Positions 1 to 11,342 are shown, counted from the stretch's first letter. The stretch is DNA of 64,000 bases from Phragmites australis (GCF_958298935.1 NC_084940.1:10074001-10138000), one strand, 5' to 3'. The notes: generated by a model not told the origin, from the sequence alone. Numbers and translations: made by a program.

Positions 1-209
1 CCCCGAGCACTCTCTTCCCAGCACTTGGTCTTCTCGGGTCATCGGGGAACTCGGGTACTCAGGGACCACTGTTCACGGCCCCGAGCACCCTCTCCTGGGA
101 CTTAGTCTTCTCGTACCTCGTGGAGATGATCCCCGCGGGAGGGCGCCACGTGGCAAACTGCTGATCTGGCCTCGGGACTCGGGGACCCCTGGTTTCTATA
201 TCACCGACA
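1..209 (+). mobile_element. 3' end of a Gypsy-type LTR (family A), cut by the window edge
   Basis: The segment is built from variants of a motif around CCCCGAGCACC and ends in CACCGACA, the expected inverted terminus of an LTR starting TGTCGGTG. It matches the last ~340 bases of the complete family A LTR at 35273-36410, including the shared run GGCGCCA(C/T)GTGGCA and the final ATATCACCGACA. The next bases (210-262) match the end of a different LTR, so this copy seems to sit inside the family B element. Its 5' end is outside the window, so solo LTR and full element cannot be told apart. Confidence 0.75.
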
Positions 210-264
210 GCGCCTCTCGACCGATATACTTCAGAATCATTGTTAGGGATTAACTTTCGATAGT

Positions 265-283
265 TGGCGCGTCAGGTAGGGGG
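265..283 (+). other. Probable primer-binding site of the family B Gypsy
   Basis: TGGCGCGTCAGGTAGG lies two bases after the LTR end at 262. A TGG start just inside the 5' LTR is the expected complement of a tRNA 3' CCA end, and this motif is common in grass Gypsy elements. The tRNA was not identified. Confidence 0.55.
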
Positions 284-994
284 CGTGCGTTTCTGCGTTT
301 CGGTATGTACTGAAGATTAGATTGGGATACCCATGGTTGGATCCACGGCAACCGTTGAGTCCTGTTCCGAGGACCCCGGTCACTACGAGGTATTCGTCAT
401 GGGATACGACTTAAATGAGCCCGATGTGCTCCAGGTATGGGACACCGAATCGGAGTTCGAAGGCTCCGAGGCTAAATGGGAAGTTTACATGATAGTTAAT
501 GCAATGGGGGCAGCAGAGGCTCTCGTGTTCCGGGTGCCGACAATGATACCTAGGCCATGTGCCTAGTGGGGAACCAGACAGGTGTTGGACACGGGGATGC
601 TCTGACACAGCCCCAATCGCCACAACGTCGCCCGGAGGAGCTGTCGTAGAGGATGTGGTCTTTGTGAAAGTGCATCTAGGCCCCCTAAGTGGGTTTTGGC
701 TTATTGATGACAAAACGATTAAAGAACTAATGTGCTTTGTGAGTATTGAACAGGTATGAGCATTAGTTGTGAAGGCAAGTAACGTTCGTCGCCCGTCAAA
801 ACAATTGAAGAATCATCGAAGGATATTAAATAGGGCTTAAATTCTTTTTACTTTTGCAATTAAGTCTAGGATAGATTCTTTCCTAGATGGATGAAGTTAT
901 TTTGCTTGATTAGTGTCTCAATGCTCAAGAGATCCTTTAGAATCACCAAATTGAGAGACACATTCACTCACGGACACGAAACTCTTTCTGAAAA

Positions 995-2215
995 TTCTCT
1001 GAGTCCGGAGTCTCCGGTGTTCACCGGATACTCCGGTACTCAGCGCTCAGCCGGAGTCTCCATGCTAGCCTCCGGCAGAGAGTCTCGGCTTCGGGTTAAT
1101 CTTTCCAAGAAAAAGACCGGAGTCTCCGGTGTTCACCGGATACTCCGGTAAAATGTTTTGTTTGCTGTCGGAGTCTCCGAGGTAGACTCCGGCAGAGGCT
1201 CTCGGTTAGCTTTTAATCTTTTTGATATTTAATAGAAAAGACCGGAGTCTCCGGTGTTCACCGGATACTCCGGTACCTGAAGTTGCCGGAGGGTCCGGCT
1301 AGTCTCCGGACTTAATCTTTTCGGAAAGACTGTCAGGACCGGAGACTCCGGTGTTCACCGGAGACTCCGGCAATTAAACAGAACTGTAACGGCTAGTTCT
1401 GACACGTTCGGTGACCGTTCTGACGCCGTTTTTTGGATTTAGGACCGGAGACTCCGGTGTACACCGGATACTCCGGTAAGCTCTGACAAAAACAGTAACG
1501 GCTAGTCTGTGAGAGAGTGCTATAAATGCCCCCTCTCTCCATAGCATTCAGAGCTTGCTGTGGCTGGTTTCCTTGAGACCTCTTGAGCACTTTAAGAGCA
1601 TTCAAAGCCTCTCCAATCATCTCTAGAGCCAAATTTGCAAAAATTTGAGAGTGTGGTTTTGGAGAGAGTTCAAGCCACTTGAGCATTGAGTTCTTCATCG
1701 AGCAATTTTCTGCGATCATTTCCTTTGAAGCTTTGGATTTCTAAAAGGAAAGAATTTGCCCGAAGAGCACCCAAAACTTGTGGTGTGCCTCGGGAAGTTT
1801 GTAAGCACCTTCATATTGAGTAAGAATTTCTAGCTTGATCTTTGTGGTCGCTAGAAGAGGATAGGGTTGGAGAAGACCCGGCTCTTTGTGAGCTCCTCAA
1901 CGGAGACGTAGGCACTTCTTTGTGAGGTGGCCGAACTCCGGGATATATTCTCGTGTTCTATTTTGTGAAACTCATTTGATCGTGCACATTTAATCATTTG
2001 TCATTTAAATTGCTATAGTATCAATCTTGCTAGTTTTATTTGTTGTTCTAGCTTAGTAACATCTTCTTGACCTAGTGCATCTCATAGAATCTAGCAGTGA
2101 TCCTCAGTGCAAATTTATTCTAAGTTTTCCTGTCAGGCCGGAGACTCCGGACTAGACCGGATACTCCGGACCATACCGGAGTATCCGGACTTCACCGGAA
2201 TATCCGGCAGTTTAA
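995..2215. repeat. Cluster of palindromic CCGGAGnnTCCGG-type motifs in the LTR
   Basis: Within the solo LTR, short palindromes such as CCGGAGTCTCCGG, CCGGAGACTCCGG and CCGGATACTCCGG recur more than fifteen times. They are often paired as CCGGAGTCTCCGGTGTTCAC followed by CGGATACTCCGG. They occupy 995-1490 and return at 2140-2215. Such short CCGG palindrome arrays are frequent in U3 regions of grass LTR elements. They are rich in CG and CHG methylation sites. A regulatory role is inference. Confidence 0.85.
1521..1528 (+). promoter_or_regulatory. TATA box of the Copia LTR promoter
   Basis: TATAAATG precedes CCCCCTCTCTCC and a transcribed-looking segment about halfway through the solo LTR, the usual place for the U3/R promoter. 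It would drive transcription rightward into 2277 onward if active. Confidence 0.6.
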
Positions 2216-2877
2216 TCCGCTGTTTTTAGTTTTAAATTTCAGAAAAGCCTATTCACCCCCCCTCTAGGCACTTTCACTTTGGCAGCGTCGTACCAAGGTC
2301 GTCCCATCGCACAAATGTCGGGGGCTTCCCCCTCGTGATGTGTTGTTACTCCGCGCTTGACAGCTCGACTATGAGGTCATGATGCCTGCATAGAATTCGC
2401 AGGCCATGCGAATGTTTCTTAGCCACCCATTGGTAGCAGTACTGGAGGGTTCGCCAGTAGCGTCATGATTGCATGATCTCGCCCTCCTAGTTGAGACCGC
2501 CCGACACCAAACTGCGATGGCAAACACGTCCATCGCTAGGATTGGTGAAAGTTGCGATCGTCAAGACTTGCGGCAAGCCCCACGACAGGAAAGATCCTGT
2601 CCTCCCTCGGTGACGGGGAGCGCTCGGAGACCCCCATTGCGTCGGGATAGCCAACCCTTTGACCTGCATGACTCTCTACGCCAACACGACCTCTACAGCG
2701 TGATCTAGAGCCAGGTGGCCACACGAGAGCAAGAGAATCGCGTCCGGCAAGAGCAGAAAAAGGGAAAGTAACCCTACCACTCATCTCCCTCACGCAAAGA
2801 GGCGTCAGATTACTCCATCCCTAGAACTGCGTGACCGTCGTCTGTCTCTCCGAGCACACGCTGTCGCCCATCAGCGG

Positions 2878-3345
2878 GTGACTCCCTATTACAGAACAGG
2901 GTGTAACACTTTATCAACCCGGCTACGAGAGGTGCGTTGGCTGGATAAGTTTTGGTCGATCCTAGCCGAAAAGTATGATAACTCGATCAACCCTGAAGAG
3001 TTCCTGCAGATCTACACCATCATGGTGCAAGTCGTGGGAGACCACGGGAAGGTTATGGCCAACTACTTCCCGACCGTCTTGACCGGTTTGGTCCGGTCCT
3101 GGCTTATGAACTTCCTTCGCAAGTTAATTTGCTCCTTGGAGGATCTGTGCAACCAGTTTATCGCCAACTTCTAGAGGACCTATGTCCAACCCAGAGTAGA
3201 GGACGACATGTAACAAGTCAGGCAACGACAAGGTGAGTCGCTGCGAGACTTCATCCCGTGCTTTACCGAGCGTCGAAACACCACGATAAGGATTACGGGT
3301 GAATCTATGGTCATAGCATTCAAGAGAGGGTTAAATACGATTAGA
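2878..3345 (+). pseudogene. Gypsy gag remnant (Retrotrans_gag type)
   Basis: The frame from 2878 reads through conserved gag-core segments, including NPEEFLQIYTIMVQVVG, KVMANYFPTVLTG and SWLMNF. It then meets a stop at 3172. Homologous reading continues after it (for example GESLRDFI and GESMVIAFKRGLNTIR) with a further stop. In intact relatives the gag protein forms the particle that packages element RNA. Here it is a broken fragment of about 155 codons with no zinc knuckle and no downstream pol. The segment 2281-2877 upstream also aligns by eye with the - strand copy at 28100-28560. It belongs to the family B element. Confidence 0.85.
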
Positions 3346-3564
3346 CAGGTTAGGTATGGTCATCTCGCGATCAGCCCTTGCTGGTCGCGGGACCATATTA
3401 TATTACAAGAAGGTAGGGCTGTTATCCTTCGAAAGGCCTGAACCTGGATAACTCCTGTGTTCTTGAGTTCATCATATACACAAACACACATACACTGCCA
3501 GCGTTGTTCATGCGCCCCTCGATCATTATATCCGGATATCATTATCAGGGATTAACCCTCGACA
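3346..3564 (+). mobile_element. 3' LTR remnant of the family B Gypsy
   Basis: The text from the GTAGGGCTGTTATCC segment through CTGGATAACTCCTGTGTTC to the terminus GGGATTAACCCTCGACA aligns with the reverse complement of 22109-22300 in the second family B copy. Only the R-U5 part of the LTR is left. The junction with gag near 3345 is a deletion breakpoint. Confidence 0.7.
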
Positions 3565-5400
3565 GTGTACATATGGTACTGCTGTTTGGAAAGTAAACAT
3601 ATTCATTTAAAGTTGAATTTTCATTTCACTTTTCTTGAACTGGAAGCTGGCCATCATTCCAATAGTGAAGAAGTCATGAGATATGAAGTGGTTGATCATT
3701 GCCTTCTCCTTGCTCTTTTTCATATGAATTTGTAGAGTAACACAGTATGCTTTGAAGCATTTTGGTATATGAATTATTCTGTGAAGGTTTCCTTGTATCA
3801 GCCTCCTTGATTTTTAAATAAGGAAACTAAGGACTACCAAGGGTGCGAGGTCATGGCTGTTTGTAGCATGATTTGTCCTTATATCTTTGGACATAAATAT
3901 GATACAAAAGCATCCATTATTTTTTACGAAAGATATCTGAACTGAAATTTGAAACTGCAAGTGTTAGTGAAATACATAAGAACTACAAACTTTTTTTTTT
4001 TTTGCGTAATGTATAGCTAGACTTGCAAAAAGTGCAGCATACAATTCAGTTCACCTTTCTCTTTTTCTGGGAATGATAAATGTTGAGTTTGATAAATCCT
4101 GGGTTGCTGGTTCATGTTGAGTTTCATATACTAATTTGTTTCTTGAATGTCGATGGTCTGGTTCGCTTGTTTTCACAAAAAAAAGGTTGAACCAGGGTGT
4201 TTTGATTTTTGAACCGGGCGTGACAACGTTATCTCTTGTGTGATGTTGCTTAGTTTCTGGGGCCTGCCTTCCGTTGATCACAGCACATTTCATAGCTAAG
4301 GAGTAGCTGCAATGAAAAGCTTCAGCCGTTGCGAGAGATGTTCGAGTTCCATATTGACAAGGTACTAATGTGCTTGCTGCGTCTGTTAAACTGGTCAGTG
4401 GACTCATGGGGCGTTGTATGCTGTGGTCTATCATTGGGTTCTTCCTATGTGTACTCCTTAGCCATGGGAAAAAATTCGGGTCGGTATACCCAATATATCT
4501 GATTTATCGGATCTACTGGTTGACTCTAGTAGAAAAAAATATTATATTTATCAATATTTTGTTTAAATTTTGAATGAAATTTATTTAAATTTATTTGGAT
4601 TTTATCTGGTATATTCGATAAACCTCTACCCTGCAAAGTAGGAGTTGGTTCTTGCATCCCCTGCTCCCACCTTTCCCACTCCATCTAATAAAAAAAATCA
4701 GAAAAAACCAAGCAAAAAACCACTTAAAAAAACTAAAATAAAACCGAATCGACTTATCCCTTCGTTCTCTTAGCATCTCCAAAAACCCTCTATCCCACCC
4801 TTTATCCTAGCTTTTAGCTAGTAGAACCAAAAACCAGTCTCCAACAGCTCCTCCATCACACTCGCTATTTCGAAGCGCCCTCCATCCCCACCCCTTTGCA
4901 TGCCAAATATGGTGTCCCTCTCCCAGCACACTATCTCCCAACTGTCGCCCTTTCGTTCGCTCCTGCCACCATCCCAAGTCTTCGTGTCATCGTATAGTCC
5001 GTTGACTGGAGGTCTGCTAGACCGAGATGCAACTAGTTTGAAGGCTAACATCCCAAGCCGTCGCCCTCATAGCTAGACCGAGATGGAGCCGCATCAACGC
5101 ACAAGCCATCGATCGGATGTAGGTCCTCATCCCGCCTCTCCTAGATCTACTTTTATGTTAGTACTTTTCAAATGCATAACAAATATACCGTGCCATACTA
5201 AATGAAGGAGATATCTATAAATTGATATGAGAACAAGTGTGATTGCAACTAAAACTATTTCAATTAACATGTGAAAAAAATTTATGTATAGTGGAAAATG
5301 AAACATAGATATTATATTATTATAATTTTTTATATCCGCAACAAAACATAAGCATTTTACTAATTATATTTATCGATGACCTTCAATAAATTTTATTTTT
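3565..5400. other. Intergenic DNA without a recognised gene
   Basis: The stretch is AT-rich and carries several homopolymer runs, for example poly-T near 3992. Short open frames occur at 3620-3735 and 4370-4573, but none shows a recognised domain. The first ~900 bases read like spacer or old 3'-UTR sequence. The segment 5155-5400 is very AT-rich. No TIRs, LTR ends or tandem arrays were found. Confidence 0.5.
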
Positions 5401-5816
5401 ATCAAAAAAAATCTGCTCCTAGCTGGCCGACACCGTCATTGTTTGCCCACGCTTAGGTCGCTGAGACCATGTTGATCCGACACGTCTGGCGGACGCGCAC
5501 GGCCCATGTCTAATGAGAAGGCCACTACGGACCGTACCTTGCACGCGTGGGCGTTTTGGACTTTTGGCGGCCCGCCTCCAATCCAGCGAGGATGCCTTGG
5601 CAACGATTCAACGAAGCACAACACAAACAAACGATTTCCTTACAAGCTGGATCTTGCTTCGTTTCTTCCTCGTTTGCTTCGTCCCCGCGGCGACAACCAC
5701 CACCACCACCACCACCGACGCCAAAGTCCACTCCCGCGTGAGCGCGTCGCCCTAATCCCCGCTCAACCCACGCTTCCTCCGCCGCCGCCACCGCCTCTCT
5801 GTCTCAGGCCGTCACG
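5401..5816 (+). promoter_or_regulatory. Upstream region and 5' UTR of the PUX2 gene
   Basis: Base composition changes from AT-rich to GC/pyrimidine-rich at about 5410. A CCA/CAC microsatellite lies at 5697-5716, and CCTCCGCCGCCGCCACC precedes the start codon at 5817. No convincing TATA box was seen, as is common for broadly expressed plant genes. The transcription start cannot be placed from sequence alone. Confidence 0.45.
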
Positions 5817-6587
5817 ATGAAGGACAAGATGAAGGATTTCATGAAGAAGGTCACCTCCTCCTCGGCCCCATCCTCCTTCAAGGGCCCCTCCCACGTCCTC
5901 GGCTCCGGCCCCTCCCGCTCCGCCTCCCACCCCGCCTCCCGCCCTGCAAACCCCAATCCTAATCCTGCCCCCAGGCAGCCCCCGCCGCGGCCCGCACCGG
6001 CGTCCGCCGATTTCACCCCTTTCACGCCCCTCATCTCCTCCACCACCTCCGCCTCGCGCCGCCCTGACGCTGCGGCCAACGGCTTCGCCGCCACAGTGGT
6101 GTGCCCGAGCTGCAGTGACCCCTTCCCGTCTGAGCTCGCCGTCTCCGAGCACCTCGACGGCTGCATCGCGTCGGCGGGGGGCGCCCGCGCGCGCGCCGCC
6201 GCGTACCTCACCGCCGACCCGCCGCCACCCGCCTCCGCCGTGGAGGTGGTGAAGAGGCTGCTCGGGAACCTGCTCAGGGAGCCCGGGAACGAGAAGTTCA
6301 GGAAGGTTAGGCTGACCAACCCGCGGATCAAGGAGGCCGTGGCGGATAGGGAGGGCGGAGTGGAGCTGCTTGAGGCCGTCGGGTTCAGGGTCGGGGATGA
6401 AGGCGGGGAGCTGTTCGCCGTGATGGACGAGGTGCCCGGTGACGCGAGGCTCGGTGGGATCAGGCGGGCCGTGCTCCTGCTCGAGAGGGCACACCCCTCG
6501 GCGCCGGCGCAGGTGAAGGCTGGGGCCAAGGAGAGCAGCAGCAATGCAGTTGATGAGCAGGAGGTTAACAAGACCATTGATCGGCAG
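5817..6587 (+). CDS. PUX2: PUX2 exon 1 (zinc finger and PUB domain)
   Basis: This exon gives 257 codons and ends ATCGGCAG before the donor GTGAGC. It is strongly GC-rich, unlike exons 2 and 3, as is typical for first exons of grass genes. Long overlapping frames on the opposite strand are side effects of this GC bias. Confidence 0.93.
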
Positions 6588-9500
6588 GTGAGCTGGTGTT
6601 CAGTTTGATATCGCCTTTCATTTGCTTGTTTCAGCGTTGATTAGCTAGCACAAAGCTTTCGTTCCCGTCAATGAATACATTAGCGATATGGTAGTTTGAT
6701 TTGCTTATATTATTATGACAATTTCACACTTCAAGATGTACTATTGAGTTTCCCCATTTTTGGGTACACATACCTTGTTAAATTTGTTAGGAGATAGCAA
6801 TTACTTATAATATTTTTCCCTTTATACCACTAACTAAAAAATTGGCACATAGTATAAACATAAAACCAGTGCATAATTCTAGAAGCATGTATCTGAAACA
6901 TAGCATGGATTGACCAAATGTGTCACCATTTCTTAGAGCTATTAATGGAACATTAGATGTGAATTCAAAAAACATGAGACACTCATATGTAAACCAATAT
7001 ACTGCTACTGCACTTTATTGGATACTAGAAATGCACTTATGGAACTGAATAATACGTGACGTGCAGTCCTTTTGTTTTCCACATCATGTTTACGATGTTT
7101 AGTTCATTGATTTGTTACAATGTTTCTTCTTTTGTTCAGATAGTTGTAGGATTTTTTAATGTTGTTTCTTTCTGTCTTGCCATAGACCAGTGGAATGACA
7201 TGGTCGTCTTGTTGTCTGCCTGTCTATCTTCGAGATGTATTAATAAGATATTAAACTGAACTCCAAAAGTGGCATTGGCATACATTAACTGATATATTGT
7301 GCTTATTGGAGTAGGAAAGTAAGGAACTGAGCTATACATAGCATGTGATCCTTCTTTTCTTTACATTCATGTCTGAAGTTTGCCCTTTTCTCAATTTTTT
7401 TATGATGTTTTAGTTCAATGGTTTGATATAATGCATCTTCATTTGTTACCTAAGTAGTAGGGCTTGTGAACATTGTTGCTTGATGCTAAAATTCTGTGAA
7501 ATGAAATTTGTCCATTGCTTCCTGCCTGTTTATTTTCATGAATATCTTGATAAATCAGCAGTAGAGAAAAAAGAACCTGGCCAAAACTCCACAAAGCTTA
7601 CATGCCATCTAATTCTTTCAATGAAAAGTTTATATTTTAATCTTCATTCAGACAATTTGTTCTACTTCAGCATTGAAACATGAGTCCTAAGTGAGTATCA
7701 GATGCAAGTATTCGGTTTTCATATTTGAAATCTTATATGACATGTTGGGATGGACATACATGTTCTTGTAAGACACTTGCAATTAGAGAATCCGAATTGA
7801 TACGTCCCAGGCTCACAGCTATGGTTCCAATACATTTTCAGTATGTATTGGAATTAAGTGTTCATCGGAGTCATGCCAGTGCCTGATAGATTACATATGC
7901 ATGAGCTTGCATAAGTGTCAGACACTCAGCCTATCAGTTTGACCTATAATTAGAGCTATATCTTAATCCTTTTATACATCAATTAATCTCTTATCTGCTC
8001 AAATGTTGCATCTGTAATTACTGAGGTATCATTTTTCCAATAACACTATCTTGTGTCGAGTAAATATTAGCGATCCTCAAATTTTAGCATGGAGGATAGC
8101 GGTGCACTACTGCCTTCTAAATTCCTATTTGTATGCACAATTGATTCTTCAATATATATTTTGCTTTTGTTCCTAGTCTTATCTTTTTAAGACTGCAACT
8201 TATGGAGGTTCTATGCCATGTCAACTTTACAGATTCGGGTATTCTTCTCTGTTCCTGGAAGTTCTGTTGGAGAAAATGACTTACCAGATTCCTTTTACAA
8301 TCTTAGCGGTGAGGAGATAAGGAATGAAGCAAAGATGAGGAGGGAAAGGTTAGAACAATCTCGACTGCTAATTCCAAAGTCTTACAAGGAGAAGCAGGTG
8401 CTGGCTGCTCGACAGAAGTATAAGCAAGCAGTCATCCGAGTTCAGTTTCCAGATAGAGTAATTCTCCAGGGTGTATTCCTTCCAGGAGAGGCCACTACTT
8501 CCCTATATGAGGTAACTTTCTGGTACCTCCATGCTTGTTTTTCTTTATGATTTGTCATGTTTTTCAGTAGCCATATCTTTCGCGATTTAGAATCTGCATA
8601 TTTCATTCTTGGTGGCATTAAGTATACTGAACATGTTTACTATACTCTTGAATTGTTCATCATTTGGCAATTGGCGTGATCAATTCCAATGGTTCTGACC
8701 TGTTCATCTTTGCTACCTCTAAGCATAAATCAGTCGCATTTGTGAAACTAGCTCACCATGAATTGACTTGAAAAACATGCTTGTGCCTCTCTGAGCTTAT
8801 TTACAAACAATTTAGTGGTCAAAGTTGTATCCTGGAAATCATGAAGTCTAAAATGGCACTTATTTGCGAAAGGAGGAATTAGATAACAACTGGGGTATTT
8901 TGTTTGAGGGAGTACTTCATCCTAGGCTAGACTGCTCCAACTTGGGATCATCCCATAATTTTGGTGGGATGATCATGTTTCTCTACCAGTCTTGTGCTTA
9001 TTAGAGATGAGATGGTGATGGCCCAACTTATCCCATTCCTCAAACTACGAAATGGGATCGTATGACCCATTCACCATATGGATCCTTGAATCTAACACCT
9101 TGAAAACCTGTGATCTAATCTCATCATGGATCACCATGGATCGCAACATGGATCAGGAAGTACAGGAGTTATGTTTTAGTGGAATATTGGTAAGATGGTG
9201 TCATGGCTCGTGTCCAATTTCCACTTCCTTTTTTGCTGTCCTGTTGGTTTAATCCCATCTGGGCCACAAATCTTTGACCAGGCTATGCTCATTCACTTCC
9301 TTGTTCCAGACTTCACTCAGCATATTCACTACCTTTGCTCCTCACACAGTGATACAGAGTCCATAAGTGGAACCTGGTTGTCTGTGCTTTCTAACTCTAC
9401 AGTCATGTGACTGACTGAGGGTTGTCATGGCAGTGCATTCTGTGTCAATTGGTGTTTGTGGTTACAGCACTAGACTAGATCAGGTGGTGCTGGAGATTTA

Positions 9501-10159
9501 GTAACATTGGATTTTAACTTTCACCCTGTTAGAAGGTAGAGTGCTGGATGGGAAGCCTCATTATAATACCCTTGCTCATATCAACTGGATTTTTTTTTGT
9601 ATACAGTGAATGTACATCGTGCACCTTGCATTTTGTCATCTAGGCTACTTTATCTTTGTAAAGAGTCATGTAGCTGTTTCCTGAACATCATGTTATGCGG
9701 TCGCCACCCACCTTTGCTGAAATTGTCTGTTAATGACTTGATGTTTAAACTGAATTCAAGCTATTTTTGTGTTTTTCTAGCATGGACAATCCGCTGTGAC
9801 CTGTCCTACTCAAAGTTGTTTCTCTTAATGTTTAAACTGGTCTTCTTGCACTGTTATGCATGCCAGCTTCTTGTTAGTAGCACCGTCTAATGTGCTGTCA
9901 TTCCTTAATGCAGTTTGTCGCATCTGCTCTGAAGCAGCCTGGTTTGGAATTTGAACTTATCTGTCCAGCCGTTCCTAAGCCGCGTGTAGTACCTCATTTT
10001 CCAAAATATGGAGAGCAGGCACGCACGCTTCAAGACGAAGACCTCGTCCCTTCTGCGCTCCTCAAATTCAAGCCCAAGGAGACCGATTCAGTCGTATTCA
10101 CTGGTCTGCTTGACGAGCTTCTTGTGGCCAGTGAGCCACTCACAGCTGCATCCTCATGA
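5817..10159 (+). CDS. PUX2: PUX2-type plant UBX domain-containing protein, three exons, 431 aa
   Basis: The spliced CDS is 5817-6587, 8233-8511 and 9914-10159. Every junction is GT/AG and phase 0, giving 431 residues with no internal stop. Domains in order: a basic/Ser-Pro-rich N-terminus opening MKDKMKDFMKKV; a C2HC zinc finger (C96, C99, H112, C116); a PUB domain at about 141-223 with NEKFRKVRLTN; a charged, probably helical linker (284-312); and a UBX domain at about 318-405 ending in a proline-rich loop and HFP. Arabidopsis PUX2 has the same order and similar length. Such proteins bind the AAA ATPase CDC48/p97, UBX docking on its N-domain and PUB on its C-terminal tail, and link it to membrane or ubiquitin pathways. 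The first ATG lies in a GC-rich context and the product starts like the family. It is the only intact host gene in the window. Confidence 0.93.
8233..8511 (+). CDS. PUX2: PUX2 exon 2 (helical linker and first half of UBX)
   Basis: The acceptor CTTTACAG and donor GTAACT bound 93 codons, from IRVFFSVPG to GEATTSLYE. The strand order EEIRNEAKMRRERLEQ followed by AVIRVQFPDRVILQG is the charged helix and first UBX strands. Intron 1 before it is 1645 bp and intron 2 after it is 1402 bp. Confidence 0.93.
8895..9055 (+). mobile_element. Tourist-like MITE in PUX2 intron 2
   Basis: The segment opens GGGGTATTTTGTTTGAGG and closes CCTCAAACTACGAAATGGG, imperfect inverted repeats of the GGG(G)TGTTTGGTTTGAGG type seen in grass PIF/Harbinger MITEs. 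Internal half-palindromes such as GGGATCATCCCA and GGGATGATC fit a foldable MITE. Exact ends and the 3-bp TSD were not resolved. Confidence 0.45.
9914..10159 (+). CDS. PUX2: PUX2 exon 3 (end of UBX and C-terminus)
   Basis: The acceptor TTAATGCAG is followed by 81 codons from FVASALKQPGLEFELI to the terminal TAASS and a TGA stop. The segment VPKPRVVPHFP is the proline-rich turn of this UBX subtype. The tail after it is short and acidic to neutral. Confidence 0.92.
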   Translation, partial: FVASALKQPGLEFELICPAVPKPRVVPHFPKYGEQARTLQDEDLVPSALLKFKPKETDSVVFTGLLDELLVASEPLTAASS

Positions 10160-11199
10160 ACTGTAATTGCTCTTAAACTGGCCCGCTGACTTCCATTGTG
10201 TACAACAGATATTCGCCGGTTTTTCCACCGAGTCTCTTACATCAGACTTAAAATAGAATCGTAGCTAACAGGGTTATGTAGTCTGGAACGCGGGATACCT
10301 GATACATAGGTACATGCCATATTTGTTAACATTCCTTGTGGTAAGACAGTTCAAGAATTCGTAAGGCCCATGTTTCGACTGGGCCTTAAATAGGCTGGGC
10401 TCTTAAATGTACAACTATAACAACTACAATACATGGAAAGATCGCTTGATTTGTCTGTTGCGAGCACTACAAAATTTCTCCTTGTGGCAAGGCCAGTTCC
10501 TTTGCCTTCTACTCCTGTTTCGAATTCATGAATGGAGTGTTTTTTGAAATTTGAATTCATGAATGGAGTGTTTGTTACTTCTTGATTGAATCATACCATT
10601 CTACTCCTGTTTACATCTTAAACATAGCAACATGAATTCGAATGCTACTGGTAGTATTGATGCTCTTTGGCACCATTGTCCTCTGCTTGCCATCTTCCTA
10701 ACATATTGCTGATACGTAGTACGTCGCAGGCTGAGATCGTGCTGTTTCTACGTGGCACATGAAACCGCTGTTCTCAACTTCTGGTACTTGCTGCACGGTC
10801 ATACGGCCTAGGAAAAAGAGAAACGAACGACGCACGTGTCCTTTTCTTGGTACGTGAAGCTAGGTAGCTCTAGCATCATGGCCAACGACAGAATAGTAAC
10901 ATTAATACAAATCTCGATCGATACTTCTAAAAAAGCAATCTCGATCGATGCTGCATCTGCATGGCCGCATGTGTCTGTATGCCACATGCATTGCACCTGC
11001 AAACACGTCTTCTTTACTGACCCGGCGTTCTAAAGTCACTCGATGATCCTATGCAAATCTTAGCATATGATCAATGGATCAAGGGGCCCATAAAGCCAGC
11101 TTGCCTCTCACATTTCCCTGCAATTATTCCCCAGTTGCGAGTTCTTTAATCCATTCTCTCAGTCGCTTTCGCTTTATAGACCCTGACGCCATGCTGTAG
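10160..11199. other. PUX2 3' UTR and downstream spacer
   Basis: The first few hundred bases after the stop are the likely 3' UTR, but no poly(A) signal stands out. At 10521-10542 and 10555-10576 the 20-mer GAATTCATGAATGGAGTGTT is repeated directly, a 34-bp-period duplication. At 10912-10951 the motif TCTCGATCGAT occurs twice. No gene was recognised. Confidence 0.5.
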
Positions 11200-11208
11200 A
11201 TTTTGGTT

Positions 11209-11342
11209 GGCAAAATTTGCTGCACAACACACTAGAATTGTGGCTTTTGCCACATGATACGATTTTTTTTAATATACACTGTCGGACACTACTAAAATAT
11301 GGTTATTTGCTGGAACACACTCTAGCCATTAAAATAGTCATT
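11209..11342 (+). repeat. Left TIR of the Pack-MULE-like element
   Basis: This TIR pairs with the reverse complement of 12496-12631. Landmarks shared by both arms are GTGGCTTTTGC, ACGATTTTTTT and TGGTTATTT. Confidence 0.9.

Larger units (their letters stand above)
665..2276 (+). mobile_element. Copia-type (SIRE/Maximus-like) solo LTR, 1612 bp, with perfect TSD
   Basis: The element starts TGAAAGTGCATCTAGG and ends CCTCTAGGCACTTTCA, so its ends are inverted repeats with TG...CA termini. The 5 bases before it (660-664) and after it (2277-2281) are both CTTTG, a perfect target site duplication. The early text GGTTTTGGCTTATTGATGAC and the late text CCTATTCACCCCCCCTCTAG are typical of SIRE/Maximus-type Copia LTRs in grasses. 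No internal coding region is present, so this is a solo LTR left by LTR-LTR recombination. It lies inside the family B Gypsy leader and is therefore younger than that element. Confidence 0.93.
210..3564 (+). mobile_element. Gypsy retrotransposon remnant, family B, internally deleted
   Basis: The first LTR ends near 262 with GGATTAACTTTCGATA. It is followed by an internal start TTGGCGCGTCAGGTAGGGGG. The last LTR ends at 3564 with GGATTAACCCTCGACA. Between them lie a short gag-leader frame (333-566) and a gag core (2878-3345). No protease, reverse transcriptase, RNase H or integrase is visible: sequence jumps from gag to the last part of the 3' LTR near 3345. A Copia-type solo LTR (665-2276) interrupts the leader. 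The same family occurs in the opposite orientation at 22109-29000, where matching segments confirm the assignment. Seen: gag homology and LTR ends. Inferred: that both ends belong to one insertion. Confidence 0.75.

Noticed and set aside
3620..3735. Short coding-looking stretch (LELEAGHHSNSEEVMRYEV)
   Set aside because: It lacks a start and upstream exon, and no family was recognised. It could be the end of a lost gene but cannot be supported.
5763..6577. Long - strand frames (243 and 257 codons) opposite PUX2 exon 1
   Set aside because: They mirror a GC-rich exon with strong codon bias, are low-complexity Gly/Arg or Ser/Pro text, and have no domain. The + strand frame has a full domain order and splices in phase.
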